DNA of 64,000 nt. Source: Palsa-504 sp963739615 (GTDB lineage Bacteria > Actinomycetota > Actinomycetes > Streptosporangiales > Streptosporangiaceae). Shown here piece by piece: positions 47,424-59,372 of this stretch. The translations under genes were made by a program, and so were the position numbers. A model generated the notes under the pieces. That model did not search any database. It saw only the letters and a program-made list of their open reading frames with translations, and was not told the origin of the DNA. How positions within the stretch are numbered: position 1 is the stretch's first letter; every line of letters starts with the position of its first letter. Location: contig CAVUBD010000037.1 of the NCBI GenBank assembly GCA_963739615.1, forward strand, positions 124,001 to 188,000. The letters are read 5' to 3'.

Positions 47424-47702
47424 TTGAAGACCCGACTAGGCAAGGTAATCATCGGTACCGCGATCGGAGCAGGAGCGCTGGGCGTGGGGTTCGGCGGCAG
47501 CCTGGCTGTCGCCAGCGCTGCGACCACGCACACAACCTCGGCGACAACATCATCGTCTGGGACCAGCACGACGGCGGTCAGCGCCGGGTCAGCTAGCCCC
47601 GCGGCGACTCCGTCGTCGTCCGCGACGCCCAAGGCCACGCACAACTGCCCGAACATGAAGGGCGGGCAGCGGCCGTCGGCCAGCGCGAGCACCGGTAGCT
47701 AG
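47424..47702 (+). CDS. Small secreted Ser/Thr/Ala-rich protein
   Basis: 92 residues from TTG 47424 (AGGAGG eight bases upstream). A signal peptide (MKTRLGKVIIGTAIGAGALG, then AVASAA) is followed by about 50 residues of Ser/Thr/Ala/Pro and a short Cys-containing end (KATHNCPNMKGGQRPSASAS). No catalytic features. It may be a wall-associated or exported peptide. A strong hairpin terminator follows. Confidence 0.6.
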   Translation: MKTRLGKVIIGTAIGAGALGVGFGGSLAVASAATTHTTSATTSSSGTSTTAVSAGSASPAATPSSSATPKATHNCPNMKGGQRPSASASTGS

Positions 47703-47717
47703 CACACTGAGGTAACC

Positions 47718-47756
47718 GGCCGGCCCCTCTTATCCAAGGTCCGGGAGGGGCCGGCC
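47718..47756. terminator. Bidirectional terminator between the secreted protein and glcF
   Basis: GGCCGGCCCCTC (47718-47729) and GAGGGGCCGGCC (47745-47756) are perfect 12-bp arms with a 15-base loop. The right arm reaches the glcF stop codon. It lies between convergent genes and suits both. Confidence 0.8.
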
Positions 47757-49075
47757 TAGACGGGGATGGACAGGCCGCGGATCGAGGCATCCAGGATCTC
47801 CGCGGTGTGTGCGAGCGCGACGTGCTCGCCTCGTTCGGCCAGCGCGGACGCGATCTGAAGCGAGCAGCCGGGGTTCCCTGAGACGAGCAGCGGCGCGCCC
47901 GCGGCCAGGATGGCATCGGCCTTGCGGACGCCCAGCTCGCGGGCCGCCTCGGGCTGCAGCAGGTTGTACACGCCCGCCGAACCGCAGCAGGTGCCCCCAT
48001 CCGGCAGCTCGATCAGGTCAAGGCCGGGGATCGCGCGCAGCAGCTCGCGCGGCTGCCGGGTGATCCGCTGGGCGTGCGCGAGGTGGCAGGCGTCGTGGTA
48101 AGCGGCCCTGACCGGCAGCGGATGCCGCGTGGCCACCGGCCCGATGCCGACGAGGAACTCCGCTAGGTCCCTGACCTTGGCACTCATCTCGGCCGCGCGC
48201 TCGGCCCACCCCGCGTGGGCTTGGCCGAGCAGCCGTTCGTACTCCTTCATCGCCGACCCGCACCCGGCCGAGTTGACCACGATCGCGTCCACCCCGGCCT
48301 GCTCGAACGTGGCGATCGTGTGCCGTGCGAAGGTCACCGCCTCGGCTTCGCGGCCCGAGTGCAGCGACAGCGCGCCGCAGCAGCCCTGCTCGCGCGGGAT
48401 GATCACGTCGCAGCCTTCCGCCGCGAGCACCCGGGCGGTCGCCGCGTTCACCTGCGGGAAGAACACCGACTGCACGCACCCGGTGAGCATGCCGACCACC
48501 GCGCGCCGGGTGCCGAGCGCAGGCACGCGCCGCGGCAGCCTGCTCGCGGCCGCGGCCGGTACCGGGCCCGGCGGGGCCAGCCGCAGCGCCGCGCCGAGCG
48601 CGGGGGACAGGCGGGCGGGCAGCTTGCTGCGGGCCACCCGGCGGTCAAGCCCGGTCCGCTGCACCACCCGCAGCGGCGCAGTCGCCGCCCGCAGCCGCCT
48701 GGGGTAAGGGAACAGCGAGAAGATGGCCGCCCGTGTCGCCCGGTCGCGCGCCGACCGCTTCTCAGCCGCGGGCACCGAAGGCGGGCCGGACCGCGCCTCC
48801 TCGGTCCACGCCCTGGCCGCCTCGATGAGCTGGTCGTACTGGACGCCCGACGGGCAGGCGGTCATGCAGGCCATGCAGGCCAGGCAGCGATCGAAGTGCT
48901 CGGCCGCGGCAGCGGAGAGCTCGGCGCCGTCCAGGATCTGGTTCACCAGGTGGATCCGGCCCCGCGGGGAATCCATCTCCTGCCCCCACAGCTGGTAAGT
49001 CGGACAGGCCGGCAGGCAGAAGCCGCAGTGCACGCAGTCCTTCGCCACCTCGCGCAGCGTGTTCTCGTCCTGCAT
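47756..49075 (-). CDS. glcF: Glycolate oxidase iron-sulfur subunit GlcF
   Basis: 439 residues; ATG 49075 with GAGGAAGG six bases upstream. Two 4Fe-4S motifs: DCVHCGFCLPACPTYQLWGQ and RCLACMACMTACPSGVQYDQ. Two CCG domains: MLTGCVQSVFFPQVN...EQGCCGALSLHSG and HDACHLAHAQR...DGGTCCGSAGVYN. It passes electrons from GlcDE to the respiratory chain at the membrane face. It is the last gene of aceB-glcD-glcE-glcF, 56 bases after glcE. Confidence 0.94.
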   Translation of the reverse strand: MQDENTLREVAKDCVHCGFCLPACPTYQLWGQEMDSPRGRIHLVNQILDGAELSAAAAEHFDRCLACMACMTACPSGVQYDQLIEAARAWTEEARSGPPSVPAAEKRSARDRATRAAIFSLFPYPRRLRAATAPLRVVQRTGLDRRVARSKLPARLSPALGAALRLAPPGPVPAAAASRLPRRVPALGTRRAVVGMLTGCVQSVFFPQVNAATARVLAAEGCDVIIPREQGCCGALSLHSGREAEAVTFARHTIATFEQAGVDAIVVNSAGCGSAMKEYERLLGQAHAGWAERAAEMSAKVRDLAEFLVGIGPVATRHPLPVRAAYHDACHLAHAQRITRQPRELLRAIPGLDLIELPDGGTCCGSAGVYNLLQPEAARELGVRKADAILAAGAPLLVSGNPGCSLQIASALAERGEHVALAHTAEILDASIRGLSIPV

Positions 49076-49131
49076 CAGGTGCCTTCCTCTCGGGACCGCC
49101 GGCCGCCGACAACGACCAACGACGACGACCG

Positions 49132-50421
49132 CTACAGCGCGGAGAGACGGCCGGGGAACATCCGGTGATCCGGATCGAACTGGTCCTTGACCGCGCGCAT
49201 CAGGGCGGCCCCCGGCACCTCCCCGTACACCCCGGCCATCGCCATCACCGGCGGCGGCGCGGCTAGCACAACCACGCTGCCCCGCGGATCCGAACCGGGC
49301 AAGTCCAGCCCGCCCCGTAGCGCCTGCACGAACCGGGCGGCGGCGTCGTTCCCGGTGTCCGGGGCCAGGCAGGCGTACAGAACCCCCGCCCCGGCCGGCC
49401 CGCTGACCGCGGGCCGCACCCCGGCATCGGCCGCGGCCGCGGCGAGCGCGTCGAGCACGTCACCCAGCCGCCCGGCCCAGAACGCCACCCTGATCACCGT
49501 GCCAGGCGACGGCAGCTGCCCCCACCGCGCCGGCGCCGCCGCGGAAACAGAAACGGAAACAGAAACGGCAAGCCCGGACCCCGACGCCAGCAGCTCGGAC
49601 ACCTGCTTGGCCCGTTCGGCCACCCCCTGCGCGCTGCCCTCAAGCAGCACCCCGACCCGCAGCGCCCGGGTAGCGCCGCCCGGCCAGTCAAGCTCCACCG
49701 CCGAGGGCACCAGCGCCGACCCGGCCGCCGACGTCACGGCCAGAGCCGCCGCCGCGCGATCCGCCGATCCGAATTCGGCCGTCACGTACGCTACCTCGGC
49801 GGGCAGCGGATGCAGCCGGAACGTCGCCTCGGTGATCAGGCCAAGCGTCCCGGCCGACCCGGCGAACAGCTTGCCGAGGTCATAGCCGGCCACGTTCTTG
49901 ACCACCTTGCCGCCCGAATGAGCGATCACCCCGTCGGCCCGGACCACGGTCACGCCGATCAGCAGGTCGCGCGGAGCCCCGTAGCGGAGCCGGCGCGGTC
50001 CCGCGGTCCCGGCGGCGATCACCCCGCCGACGGTCGCCTCCGGCGGGGCGTCGAGCGCGAGCTGCTGGCCCGCCTCCGCCAGCACCGAGGCCAGCTGCCC
50101 GATCGTGACCCCGGCCTGCACCCGCGCCACCAGGTCCCCGGCCGCGTGCTCGATGACCTGGTCCATCGAGCTCATGTCGACAACCAGATCGCAGGAAGAA
50201 GGCGGCTGCCCCCACAAAATGCCAGTCCCCGCCCCGCGGGGCACCACGCCAAGCCCACAATCAGCCGCGACCCGGAGCAAAGCCGAAGCCTGCGCGGTGC
50301 TGGCCGGCGAGGCGACGAACGACGGCACAAGACCCGCGACAGCGTCCGGGACAGCACCGTCACGCCACGAAGGGCACGCCGCGGCCAGAGCAGTCCTGAC
50401 CGCGGGTACGACGGTATCCAT
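49132..50421 (-). CDS. glcE: Glycolate oxidase FAD-binding subunit GlcE
   Basis: 429 residues. The N-terminal PCMH-type FAD domain has VPRGAGTGILWGQPPSSCDL, ATVGGVIAAGTAGPRRLRYG and KVVKNVAGYDLGKLFAGSAG. A shorter C-terminal domain than GlcD fits GlcE. A run of (VS)n near residue 290 comes from a gaaac-type DNA repeat at about 49549-49574. ATG 50421 directly follows the glcD stop. It is one of two flavoproteins of the glycolate dehydrogenase complex. Confidence 0.9.
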   Translation of the reverse strand: MDTVVPAVRTALAAACPSWRDGAVPDAVAGLVPSFVASPASTAQASALLRVAADCGLGVVPRGAGTGILWGQPPSSCDLVVDMSSMDQVIEHAAGDLVARVQAGVTIGQLASVLAEAGQQLALDAPPEATVGGVIAAGTAGPRRLRYGAPRDLLIGVTVVRADGVIAHSGGKVVKNVAGYDLGKLFAGSAGTLGLITEATFRLHPLPAEVAYVTAEFGSADRAAAALAVTSAAGSALVPSAVELDWPGGATRALRVGVLLEGSAQGVAERAKQVSELLASGSGLAVSVSVSVSAAAPARWGQLPSPGTVIRVAFWAGRLGDVLDALAAAAADAGVRPAVSGPAGAGVLYACLAPDTGNDAAARFVQALRGGLDLPGSDPRGSVVVLAAPPPVMAMAGVYGEVPGAALMRAVKDQFDPDHRMFPGRLSAL

Positions 50422-51915
50422 CTAGAAGATCTCCGCCTGTCCCGCCACTACGGCGGGTTGCCCCGCCGCGGATTGCCCCGTCGCCGCGGATTGCCCAGCG
50501 CGGCGGTGGCCCGGGACCTCACCGCACAGCCGCGGCGTGGGGAAGATCTTGCCCGGGTTGCACAGGCTGGCCGGGTCGAACGCGCAGCGGACCAGTTGCA
50601 TGGTGTCCAGGTCGTCGGCGTCGAACATCTTCGGCATGTACCGGGACTTGTCCACCCCGACGCCGTGCTCGCCGGTGATCGAGCCGCCGTGCTCCAGGCA
50701 CGCGTCGAGAATCAAGCCGGACAGTTCCTCGGCCGCGAGCGTCTCACCCGGCACCGCGTCGTCGTAGAGCACCAGCGGGTGCAGGTTCCCGTCGCCGGCG
50801 TGGAACACATTCGCGACCCGGATCCCCGCCTCGGCCGACAGCGATGCGATGCGGCCAAGCACCGCCCCCAGCGACGTCCGCGGCACCACGCCATCTTGCA
50901 CGATGAAGGACGGGCTGATCCGGCCGACCGCGGCGAACGCGGACTTGCGGCCGGCCCAGATGACGGCGCGTTCGGCCGGGTCGTCGGCGGCCCTGATCTC
51001 CGTCGCCCCCGCCGCCTCGCAGAGCGAACGGACGGTAGCAAGTTCCGCCTCGACCTCGGCCGCCGGCCCGTCAAGCTCCACGATCAGCACGGCCCCGGCG
51101 CCCGCCGGGTAGTTGCAATGTACGGCCGCCTCGGCCGCCTCGATGGACAGCGCGTCCATCATCTCGATCGCGGCGGGCACGATGCCGGCCGCGATGATGC
51201 CGGACACCGCGCGGCCGCCCTCGCTGGTCGTGTCGTAGGCGGCCAGCAGCGTGTGCACGACCTCGGGCAGCGGCATCAGCTTGACGACGATCTTGGTGAC
51301 GATGCCGAGCGTGCCCTCCGAGCCTGTGAACGCGCCGAGCAGGTCGTAACCCGCCGAAACGCCTGTCCCGTCGCCGAGCCAGGTGAGCTCACCAGAAGGC
51401 GTGACGATCTCCAGGCCCATCACGTGGTGCACGGTGAAGCCGTGCTTGAGGCAGTGCGCCCCGCCGGAGTTCTCGGCCACGTTGCCGCCGACCGAGCAGA
51501 CCACCTGGCTGGACGGGTCCGGCGCGTAGAAAAGGCCGAACGGCGCCGCCGCCTTGCTCACGGCCAGGTTCGCCACGCCCGGCTCGACGACGGCCCGCCT
51601 GCTCACCGGATCGATTTCAATGACGGAACGCATCCGGGACATCACGATCAGGACGCCATCGCGGTGCGGCAGCGCGCCGCCGGACAGCCCGGTCCCGCTG
51701 CCGCGCGCGACGAACGGAACCGCGGCCGCCGCGCACGAGGCGACGATCGCGGCTACCTCCGAGGCCGAGCCCGGCAGCACCACCAGGGCGGGAACCGACC
51801 GGTGCGAGGTGAGCCCGTCGCACTCGTAGGTCCGCAGCTCGAGCGGATCGGTGATGACGTTGCCCGCGCCGCAGATATCCCGCATCCGCGGCACCAGCGC
51901 CCGAAGCTCGCTCAC
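50422..51915 (-). CDS. glcD: Glycolate oxidase FAD-linked subunit GlcD
   Basis: About 497 residues. GTG 51915 (GAGG five bases upstream) is preferred over GTG 51930. Oxidises glycolate (or D-lactate-type 2-hydroxyacids) to glyoxylate. FAD domain: VARGSGTGLSGGALPHRDGV, SSQVVCSVGGNVAENSGGAH, AGYDLLGAFTGSEGTLGIVT. C-terminal cap with NVFHAGDGNLHPLVLYD and HGGSITGEHGVGVDKSRYM. A Gln/Ala-rich tail of about 30 residues is added. Translation passes directly to glcE. The upstream gene aceB consumes the glyoxylate formed. Confidence 0.94.
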   Translation of the reverse strand: MSELRALVPRMRDICGAGNVITDPLELRTYECDGLTSHRSVPALVVLPGSASEVAAIVASCAAAAVPFVARGSGTGLSGGALPHRDGVLIVMSRMRSVIEIDPVSRRAVVEPGVANLAVSKAAAPFGLFYAPDPSSQVVCSVGGNVAENSGGAHCLKHGFTVHHVMGLEIVTPSGELTWLGDGTGVSAGYDLLGAFTGSEGTLGIVTKIVVKLMPLPEVVHTLLAAYDTTSEGGRAVSGIIAAGIVPAAIEMMDALSIEAAEAAVHCNYPAGAGAVLIVELDGPAAEVEAELATVRSLCEAAGATEIRAADDPAERAVIWAGRKSAFAAVGRISPSFIVQDGVVPRTSLGAVLGRIASLSAEAGIRVANVFHAGDGNLHPLVLYDDAVPGETLAAEELSGLILDACLEHGGSITGEHGVGVDKSRYMPKMFDADDLDTMQLVRCAFDPASLCNPGKIFPTPRLCGEVPGHRRAGQSAATGQSAAGQPAVVAGQAEIF

Positions 51916-51987
51916 TGCCACCTCACCCACACTGCGTCAACCTGTGGTAATTGTCCCCCTTTCCCGTCCCGCTGAACAGAAACCGGC

Positions 51988-53592
<1,605 letters not shown>

Positions 53593-53880
53593 GTCTGAGC
53601 TCCTCCTTCAGTGTGCCCTACATCCTAGGCGTCCGGGAGCGGCCCGGGCAGCGCGGCCGCTAAGGCGGCCCGCACGCACCAGGCGCAAAACGCGAAATAC
53701 CATTTTCATTAGCCACTTTAAATAACACGGCCGGGCTAATTCAAGGAAAGCGCTCGCGCGATTAACTGGCCGGGGAGGGTACCCGCGCTACCAAGGGCCA
53801 GGCTGGGGTGATAAACTCCTATAACCCTGCAGTCGACCTCAATGCGCTCATTTCAAGATAACGAAAGTGTACCAAGAAAT

Positions 53881-56184
53881 ATGACGCTTAGTCAAACCAA
53901 TTCTGCCAGCGAGACGGCCGTCGGCCAGGAGCAGGCTTATCTCGATATGCTTTATCGCCTGCTCGACGCGGCGCGGGACTCCACTGGGCGCGCGCTCGCG
54001 CAGACCCACGGCAGCGGTGCCGCGGGCGGCACTTTCCAGGCCCGGATTGAGCGCGAGGTCACGGCGGGCGAGCAGGGCCGCCGGCTGGCCCAGCTGAACG
54101 CGGTGGAGCACGGCCTGTGCTTCGGCCGCACCGACGCCGACCCGGAGAACCCGGAGAACCGCCGGAGAACCCCGAAGCCGACACCGCGACCACCTTGTAC
54201 ATCGGCCGCATCGGCCTGCGGGACGACCAGCACGAGCCGCGGCTGATCGACTGGCGCGCGCCCGCCGCGCATCCCTTTTACGCCGCGACCCCGAAAGACC
54301 CGAACGGCCTGATCAGGCGCCGCCACATTTACACCAGGAACCGCATCGTCACCGGAGTCGACGACGAGGTCTTCGACCTGGACCGGCTGTCGGAACCGGA
54401 CCGCAGAAGCCTGTCAGGCGAGGCCATGCTGATCGCCGGCATCACCGCCCGCCGCACCGGCCGGATGAGCGACGTGGTCGCCACCATCCAGGCCGAACAG
54501 GACCGGGTGATACGCGCAGGCCTGCAGGGCGTGCTTGTCGTCCAGGGCGGCCCGGGCACCGGCAAGACGGTCGCCGCGCTGCACCGCGCCGCCTACCTGC
54601 TCTACACCCACCGCCGGACCCTTGAACGGCGCGGCGTCCTGGTCATCGGCCCGAACGCCACCTTCCTGCGCTACATCAGCCAGGTCCTGCCGTCGCTTGG
54701 CGAGACCGACGTGGTGCTCAGCTCGATGGCCGAGCTGTTCCCGGGCGTCCGGGCCGCGGTCGATGACAACCCGGACGCCGCCATGGTCAAGGGCGACGTC
54801 AAGATGGCCAGCGTGCTGCGCCGGGCGGTGCGCAACCGCCAGCAGGTCCCGCCAGGCGACCTGGAGATCATCGCCGACGGCGTCCGGATGACGGTGCCGA
54901 GGGACCGCGTCCTGCGCGTCCGCGACCGGGCCCGGGCACTGCGCAAGCCGCACAACGTGGCGCGCAAGCTGTTCGCCACCGAGATGCTCACCGCGCTCGC
55001 GGCGGCCGAGGCGACCGCCCTGGGCCGCCAGCTCGACCCCGAGGACGTCCCCTACGCGCGCGCCCGGCTGTGGGACGAGCCGCCGGTCCGGGCCGCGATC
55101 GACGAGCTGTGGCCGTTCCTCACCCCGCACCGGCTGGTGGCGGGGCTGCTGGCCACCGAAGGTGCCCTCCGCGCGGCCGCTCCTGGTCTTTCTTCGGCCG
55201 AACGGTCCTCGGTGCTCCGTCCGGACCACCCCGATGCGTGGACCGTGGCGGACGTCCCGCTGCTTGATGAGGCCGCCCAGCTGCTCGGCACCGACGACTC
55301 CGCGGAGAAGGTGCGCCGCCGGGCCGCCGAGCGGGAACGCCGCGCCGAGGAGAGGTACGCCAGGGAGGTACTCGAGATCACCGGCCTGAGCGGGCAGGGT
55401 TTCGTGGACGCCGCCACGCTCGCGGACTGGAACCGGGACACCGGCCAGGCGCTCACCACGGCCGAACGGGCCTGGGCCGATCCGTCCTGGGCCTACGGTC
55501 ACGTGATCGTGGACGAGGCGCAGGAGCTCTCCGCGATGGCGTGGCGGATGGTGATGCGGCGGATCCCCACCCGGTCGATGACCGTCGTCGGCGACATCGC
55601 CCAGCGGGGGAGCGCGGCCGGCGCCCGTTCCTGGGCCCAGATGCTCGACCCGTACGTCGGCGGCCGCTGGCGCGAGGAACTGCTGACCGTGAACTACCGG
55701 ACCCCCGCCGAGATCATGGCGGTGGCGACCGATGTGCTGGCCGCGATCGCCCCGGACGAGCGTCCTCCCGAGTCCGTCCGTGAGGAAGGCGCCGCCCCCC
55801 GCGCGGTCCGCGGCCTCGCCCGGACGGCCGCGGTGGTGGCGGACGAGCTCGCCGAGATGGGCGACGGCGGCAGGCTCGCGGTGATCGCGCCCGGCGCGCG
55901 GATAGCGGAGCTGGCCCGGGCGCTGCCCGCCGCTGCTCCCGGCGATCACGCGCGAGGTGCTCGAGTCGCCGGTCGCGCTGCTGACCGTGGGCCAGACCAA
56001 GGGCCTCGAGTTCGACCGGGTCGTGCTGGTCGACCCGGCCGGGATCCTGGCCCAGTCCCCGGCCGGCGGCCACGACCTCTACGTCGCGATCACCCGCGCC
56101 ACCCACCGCCTCACCGTAATCCACGACGGCGACCTCCCCCCCTCCCTCCACCGCCTCGCGCCGTCCCCCGCTCCCCGCCCGTGA
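53881..56184 (+). CDS. helD: HelD-like superfamily-1 helicase, two frameshifts
   Basis: RNA-polymerase recycling motor or DNA helicase IV type. From ATG 53881: an N-terminal coiled arm (GQEQAYLDMLYRLLDAARDS), YIGRIGLRDD, DWRAPAAHPFYAATP, Walker A VVQGGPGTGKTVAALHRAAY, Walker B HVIVDEAQELSAMAWRMVMR, GDIAQRGSA, NYRTPAEI, and finally GQTKGLEFDRVVLVDP and VAITRATHRLTVIH. Two breaks: a missing C in a DPENPEN repeat near 54159-54161, and another shift around 55925-55950 before EVLESPVALLTV. With both repaired the protein is about 765 residues, normal for the family. The bulky insert domain between Walker A and B fits actinobacterial class II HelD. Confidence 0.83.
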
Positions 56185-56360
56185 CACCCCCGTACCCGCG
56201 AAAGGCTGACCGGAAGGAAGCACCACTGCTCGTTCGGCACAAATAATGGCGGAACCTGGAGCGGCGGGGCACATTTGGTGCGGCCGGGGTGTTAATTAAA
56301 TGCGGTATCACGCGAGGCGTGGCACCATCGGGGGACGAGTAACCACGATGTCGGAGGACA

Positions 56361-57797
56361 ATGAGCACGGTCTTTAGCGAGCAGCCCGAGCAGCCCGGCC
56401 AGCCCGGGGACACGCTCACCGGGGATATGGACCTGGAGGACAGGCACGCACTGCGGCGGGTGGCGGGGCTTTCCACCGAGCTGCAGGACGTCAGCGAGGT
56501 CGAGTACCGGGCGCTGCGGCTGGAGCGGGTCGTCCTGATCGGGGTGTGGACCGAGGGCAGCCTGGCCAGCGCCGAGAATTCGCTGCGCGAGCTGAGCAGG
56601 CTGGCCGAGACGGCGGGCTCCGAGGTGCTCGACGCCATGATCCAGCGGCGCAGCCACGTGGACGCCGCCACCTACGTGGGCTCAGGCAAGGCGCGCGAGC
56701 TGGCGGACATCGTGGCGTCGACCGGCGCTGACACGGTGATCTGCGACGGCGAGCTCACCCCGAGCCAGCTGCGCCGGCTTGAAGGCGTGGTGCAGGTCAA
56801 GGTCATCGACCGGACCGCGCTGATCCTGGACATCTTCGCCCAGCACGCGCGCAGCCGCGAGGGCAAGGCCCAGGTGGAGCTGGCCCAGCTGCAGTACCTG
56901 CTGCCCAGGCTGCGCGGCTGGGGCGAGTCGCTGTCCCGGCAGGCGGGCGGCCGGGTGGCTGGCGGCGGCGGGATCGGTACCCGCGGCCCGGGCGAGACCA
57001 AGCTGGAGACCGACCGGCGGCGGCTGCGGACGCGCATCTCCCGGCTGAAGCGGGATATCTCGGGCTTCTCGACCGGCCGGAAGGTGCAGCGCGGGCAGCG
57101 GTTCCGCCAGCAGGTGCCGTCCGTGGTCATCGCCGGGTACACCAACGCGGGCAAGTCCAGCCTGCTGAACGCGCTTACCGGGGCCGGCGTGCTGGTGGAG
57201 GACGCTCTGTTCGCCACCCTGGACCCGGCGGTCCGCCGCGCCCGGACGCCCGCGGGCCGCGATTTCACGCTGACCGACACGGTCGGGTTCGTCCGCCATC
57301 TGCCGCACCAGCTGGTCGAGGCGTTCCGGTCCACGCTGGAGGAATCGGCCGAGGCCGACCTGATCCTGCACGTAGTGGACGGGGCCGATCCGGAGCCCGA
57401 GGCGCAGATCGCCGCGGTCCGGGGCGTGCTCGCCGAGATCGGCGCGGCGCATGTGCCCGAGCTGGTCGTGGTCAACAAGATCGACTCGGCCAACCCGGTC
57501 GTGCTGCAGGCCCTGCGGGCCCGCGAGCCGGGCAGCGTCAGCGTCTCCGCGAAGACCGGCGCCGGCCTGGCCAATCTGCAGGAAGCGATCGAGGCCGCGC
57601 TGCCGCGGCTGGACGTGCCGGTCCGGGTGATCATCCCGTACAGCCGAGGTGACCTGGTGGCGCGCGCCCACGCCGAGGGCGAGGTGCTGCAGGCCGAGCA
57701 TGTGCCCGACGGCACGCTGCTGCAGGCGCGGGTTCTCCCGGGCCTGGCCGTCCAGCTGGAAGCGGCGGGTCTCGCCGCGCCCGCTCCCGTGTCGTAA
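56361..57797 (+). CDS. hflX: GTPase HflX
   Basis: 478 residues; ATG 56361 with GGAGG three bases upstream. Ribosome-splitting GTPase. The N-terminal HflX domain has DAMIQRRSHVDAATYVGSGK, VICDGELTPSQLRRLE and ARSREGKAQVELAQLQYLLP; the linker GGGIGTRGPGETKLETDRRR; G1 IAGYTNAGKSSLLNALTG; G2/G3 FATLDPAVRR and TLTDTVGFVRHLPHQLVEAF; G4 VVNKID; G5 VSAKTG. It belongs to the conserved miaA-hflX neighbourhood, but here 22.5 kb separates them. Confidence 0.95.
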   Translation: MSTVFSEQPEQPGQPGDTLTGDMDLEDRHALRRVAGLSTELQDVSEVEYRALRLERVVLIGVWTEGSLASAENSLRELSRLAETAGSEVLDAMIQRRSHVDAATYVGSGKARELADIVASTGADTVICDGELTPSQLRRLEGVVQVKVIDRTALILDIFAQHARSREGKAQVELAQLQYLLPRLRGWGESLSRQAGGRVAGGGGIGTRGPGETKLETDRRRLRTRISRLKRDISGFSTGRKVQRGQRFRQQVPSVVIAGYTNAGKSSLLNALTGAGVLVEDALFATLDPAVRRARTPAGRDFTLTDTVGFVRHLPHQLVEAFRSTLEESAEADLILHVVDGADPEPEAQIAAVRGVLAEIGAAHVPELVVVNKIDSANPVVLQALRAREPGSVSVSAKTGAGLANLQEAIEAALPRLDVPVRVIIPYSRGDLVARAHAEGEVLQAEHVPDGTLLQARVLPGLAVQLEAAGLAAPAPVS

Positions 57798-57908
57798 CCG
57801 CTGCGCCGTAGCCGGACTATCCTGTCCTTCCCTGACGGTGATAGTGGTCACGTTTGGCGGCTAATTTTGCCGAGCCTAACAGCGCTTAAACCGGGCAAGA
57901 GGGTAAGG

Positions 57909-57925
57909 TTCGGCATTTTGCCGAA
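57909..57925. terminator. Short hairpin downstream of hflX
   Basis: TTCGGCA-TTT-TGCCGAA gives 7-bp perfect arms. It lies in the 321-base hflX-hutI gap (57798-58118), which is AT-rich at 57850-57970 and otherwise shows no gene. It may end hflX transcription or act as an operator for hutI. Confidence 0.4.
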
Positions 57926-58118
57926 AAGCTTGTCTACGGCGGTAGTCGTGCAATAACGTATCTGGATCGATACTTTGGCTGCGGCACCGGCCTTCCGCTG
58001 ACGTCCGGCGTGGTGCGCGGCAAAGCTCGTCCAGTGCGGGCCGGCTCTCGGCACGTACGTGTCATGGCAGGTGAACGCTCATGGCGCATGGGATCATCAG
58101 TCCCGGGGGGGAACGCCG

Positions 58119-59327
58119 GTGACTGTTCGTTTGCTGACCAATATCGGCCGTCTATGGACGGGTTCGGAGATCCTGAGCAACGCCGCCATCGTGACAGGCG
58201 ACGAGCGGATCGCCTGGGTCGGACCCGCGGCCGAGCTGCCGCAGCGCATTCCCGGGGTCGTCGACGACATCGTCGACGTAGACCACGTGGAGAACCTCGG
58301 CGGCGGCCTCGTCACGCCTGGGCTCATCGATGCCCACACCCACCCGGTCTACGCGGGTAACCGCTGGGCGGAACTGGCCATGCGGTCCAACGGCTCATCG
58401 CCCGCGGAGATCACCGCCGCGGGCGGGGGAGTGTCGTCGACCGTAACGGTCACCCGGGGCACCGACCCCTGGACGTTGTGCAACGGCGTACGTGAGCGGA
58501 TGGGCCGGTGGCTGCGGTCCGGGGCGACGACGATCGAAGCCAAGACCGGGTATCACCTGACCAGGGACGGCGAGCTCGCCGACGTACGGATGCTGCGCGG
58601 CCTCGAGGGCGAGCCCGGCATGCCGCGGGTACACGTCACGTTCCTGGCCGCCCATGCGGTTCCGCCCGAGTTCTTCGGCCGCCGCGCCAACTACGTCGAC
58701 GCGGTGAGCTCCTGGTGCGCGGACGCGTCCGCGGTCGGCGCGGACAGCGTCGACGTGTACTGCGAGGAAGGCAGGTTCTCCGAGGAGGAGGCGCGCTGGA
58801 TCCTCAGCGCCGGCCGCCGGTCGGGCCTGCTGCCGCGGCTGCACGCCTGCGGTGATTCGCGCACAGGCGCGGCCCGGCTGGCCGCCGAGATGGGCTGCGC
58901 GTCCGCCGACCTGCTGCACGAGGCCACCGAGGATGACGTCGCCTCCCTCGCCCAGGGCGGCGTGGCCGCTGTCCTGTGCCCGGGCACGGCCCTGCAGACC
59001 GGCGCCAGGCCGCCGGTGCGCGCGCTGCTCGACAAGGGCGTGGCCGTCGCGCTCGGCTCGGACCACACCCCGGGCGGCACCGGCATCACCTCGATGGCGC
59101 TCGTGATCTCGCTCGCCGTGTCCTACTTCGGGATGAGTGTCGAGGAAGCGCTCCGGGCGGCCACCATCGGCGGCGCGCACGCGCTCCGCGCCCCCGACCG
59201 CGGCGCGATGGTGCGCGGCAGGCTCGCCAACATGGTCCTGTGGGACGCCGATCACGAGGGCGCCTTCGTCTGGTCCTTCGGCCTGCAGCCCCGCCGCGTC
59301 TGGCTGGGCGGCGAGCCGGTCACCTAG
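58119..59327 (+). CDS. hutI: Imidazolonepropionase
   Basis: 402 residues; GTG 58119 with GGGGGG about seven bases upstream (open earlier to 58059). Third enzyme of histidine degradation, hydrolysing imidazolone-propionate to formiminoglutamate. LVTPGLIDAHTHPVYAGNRW carries the metal HxH and the substrate region, KTGYHLTRDGEL and HVTFLAAHAVPPEF the central motifs, and GSDHTPGGTGITSMALVISL the late Asp. Full length. No other hut gene is in the window, so it is a detached member of the pathway. Confidence 0.92.
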   Translation: MTVRLLTNIGRLWTGSEILSNAAIVTGDERIAWVGPAAELPQRIPGVVDDIVDVDHVENLGGGLVTPGLIDAHTHPVYAGNRWAELAMRSNGSSPAEITAAGGGVSSTVTVTRGTDPWTLCNGVRERMGRWLRSGATTIEAKTGYHLTRDGELADVRMLRGLEGEPGMPRVHVTFLAAHAVPPEFFGRRANYVDAVSSWCADASAVGADSVDVYCEEGRFSEEEARWILSAGRRSGLLPRLHACGDSRTGAARLAAEMGCASADLLHEATEDDVASLAQGGVAAVLCPGTALQTGARPPVRALLDKGVAVALGSDHTPGGTGITSMALVISLAVSYFGMSVEEALRAATIGGAHALRAPDRGAMVRGRLANMVLWDADHEGAFVWSFGLQPRRVWLGGEPVT

Positions 59328-59372
59328 GCCCTTGATTCGGCGCGCGCGCCGCGATCGTGGCATGCTGCGGTC

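Noticed and set aside
49810..51975. Very long plus-strand open frame opposite glcE and glcD
   Set aside because: It is the antisense of two certain genes. The translation is Arg/His/Gly-rich without motifs, as expected from GC-rich third positions.
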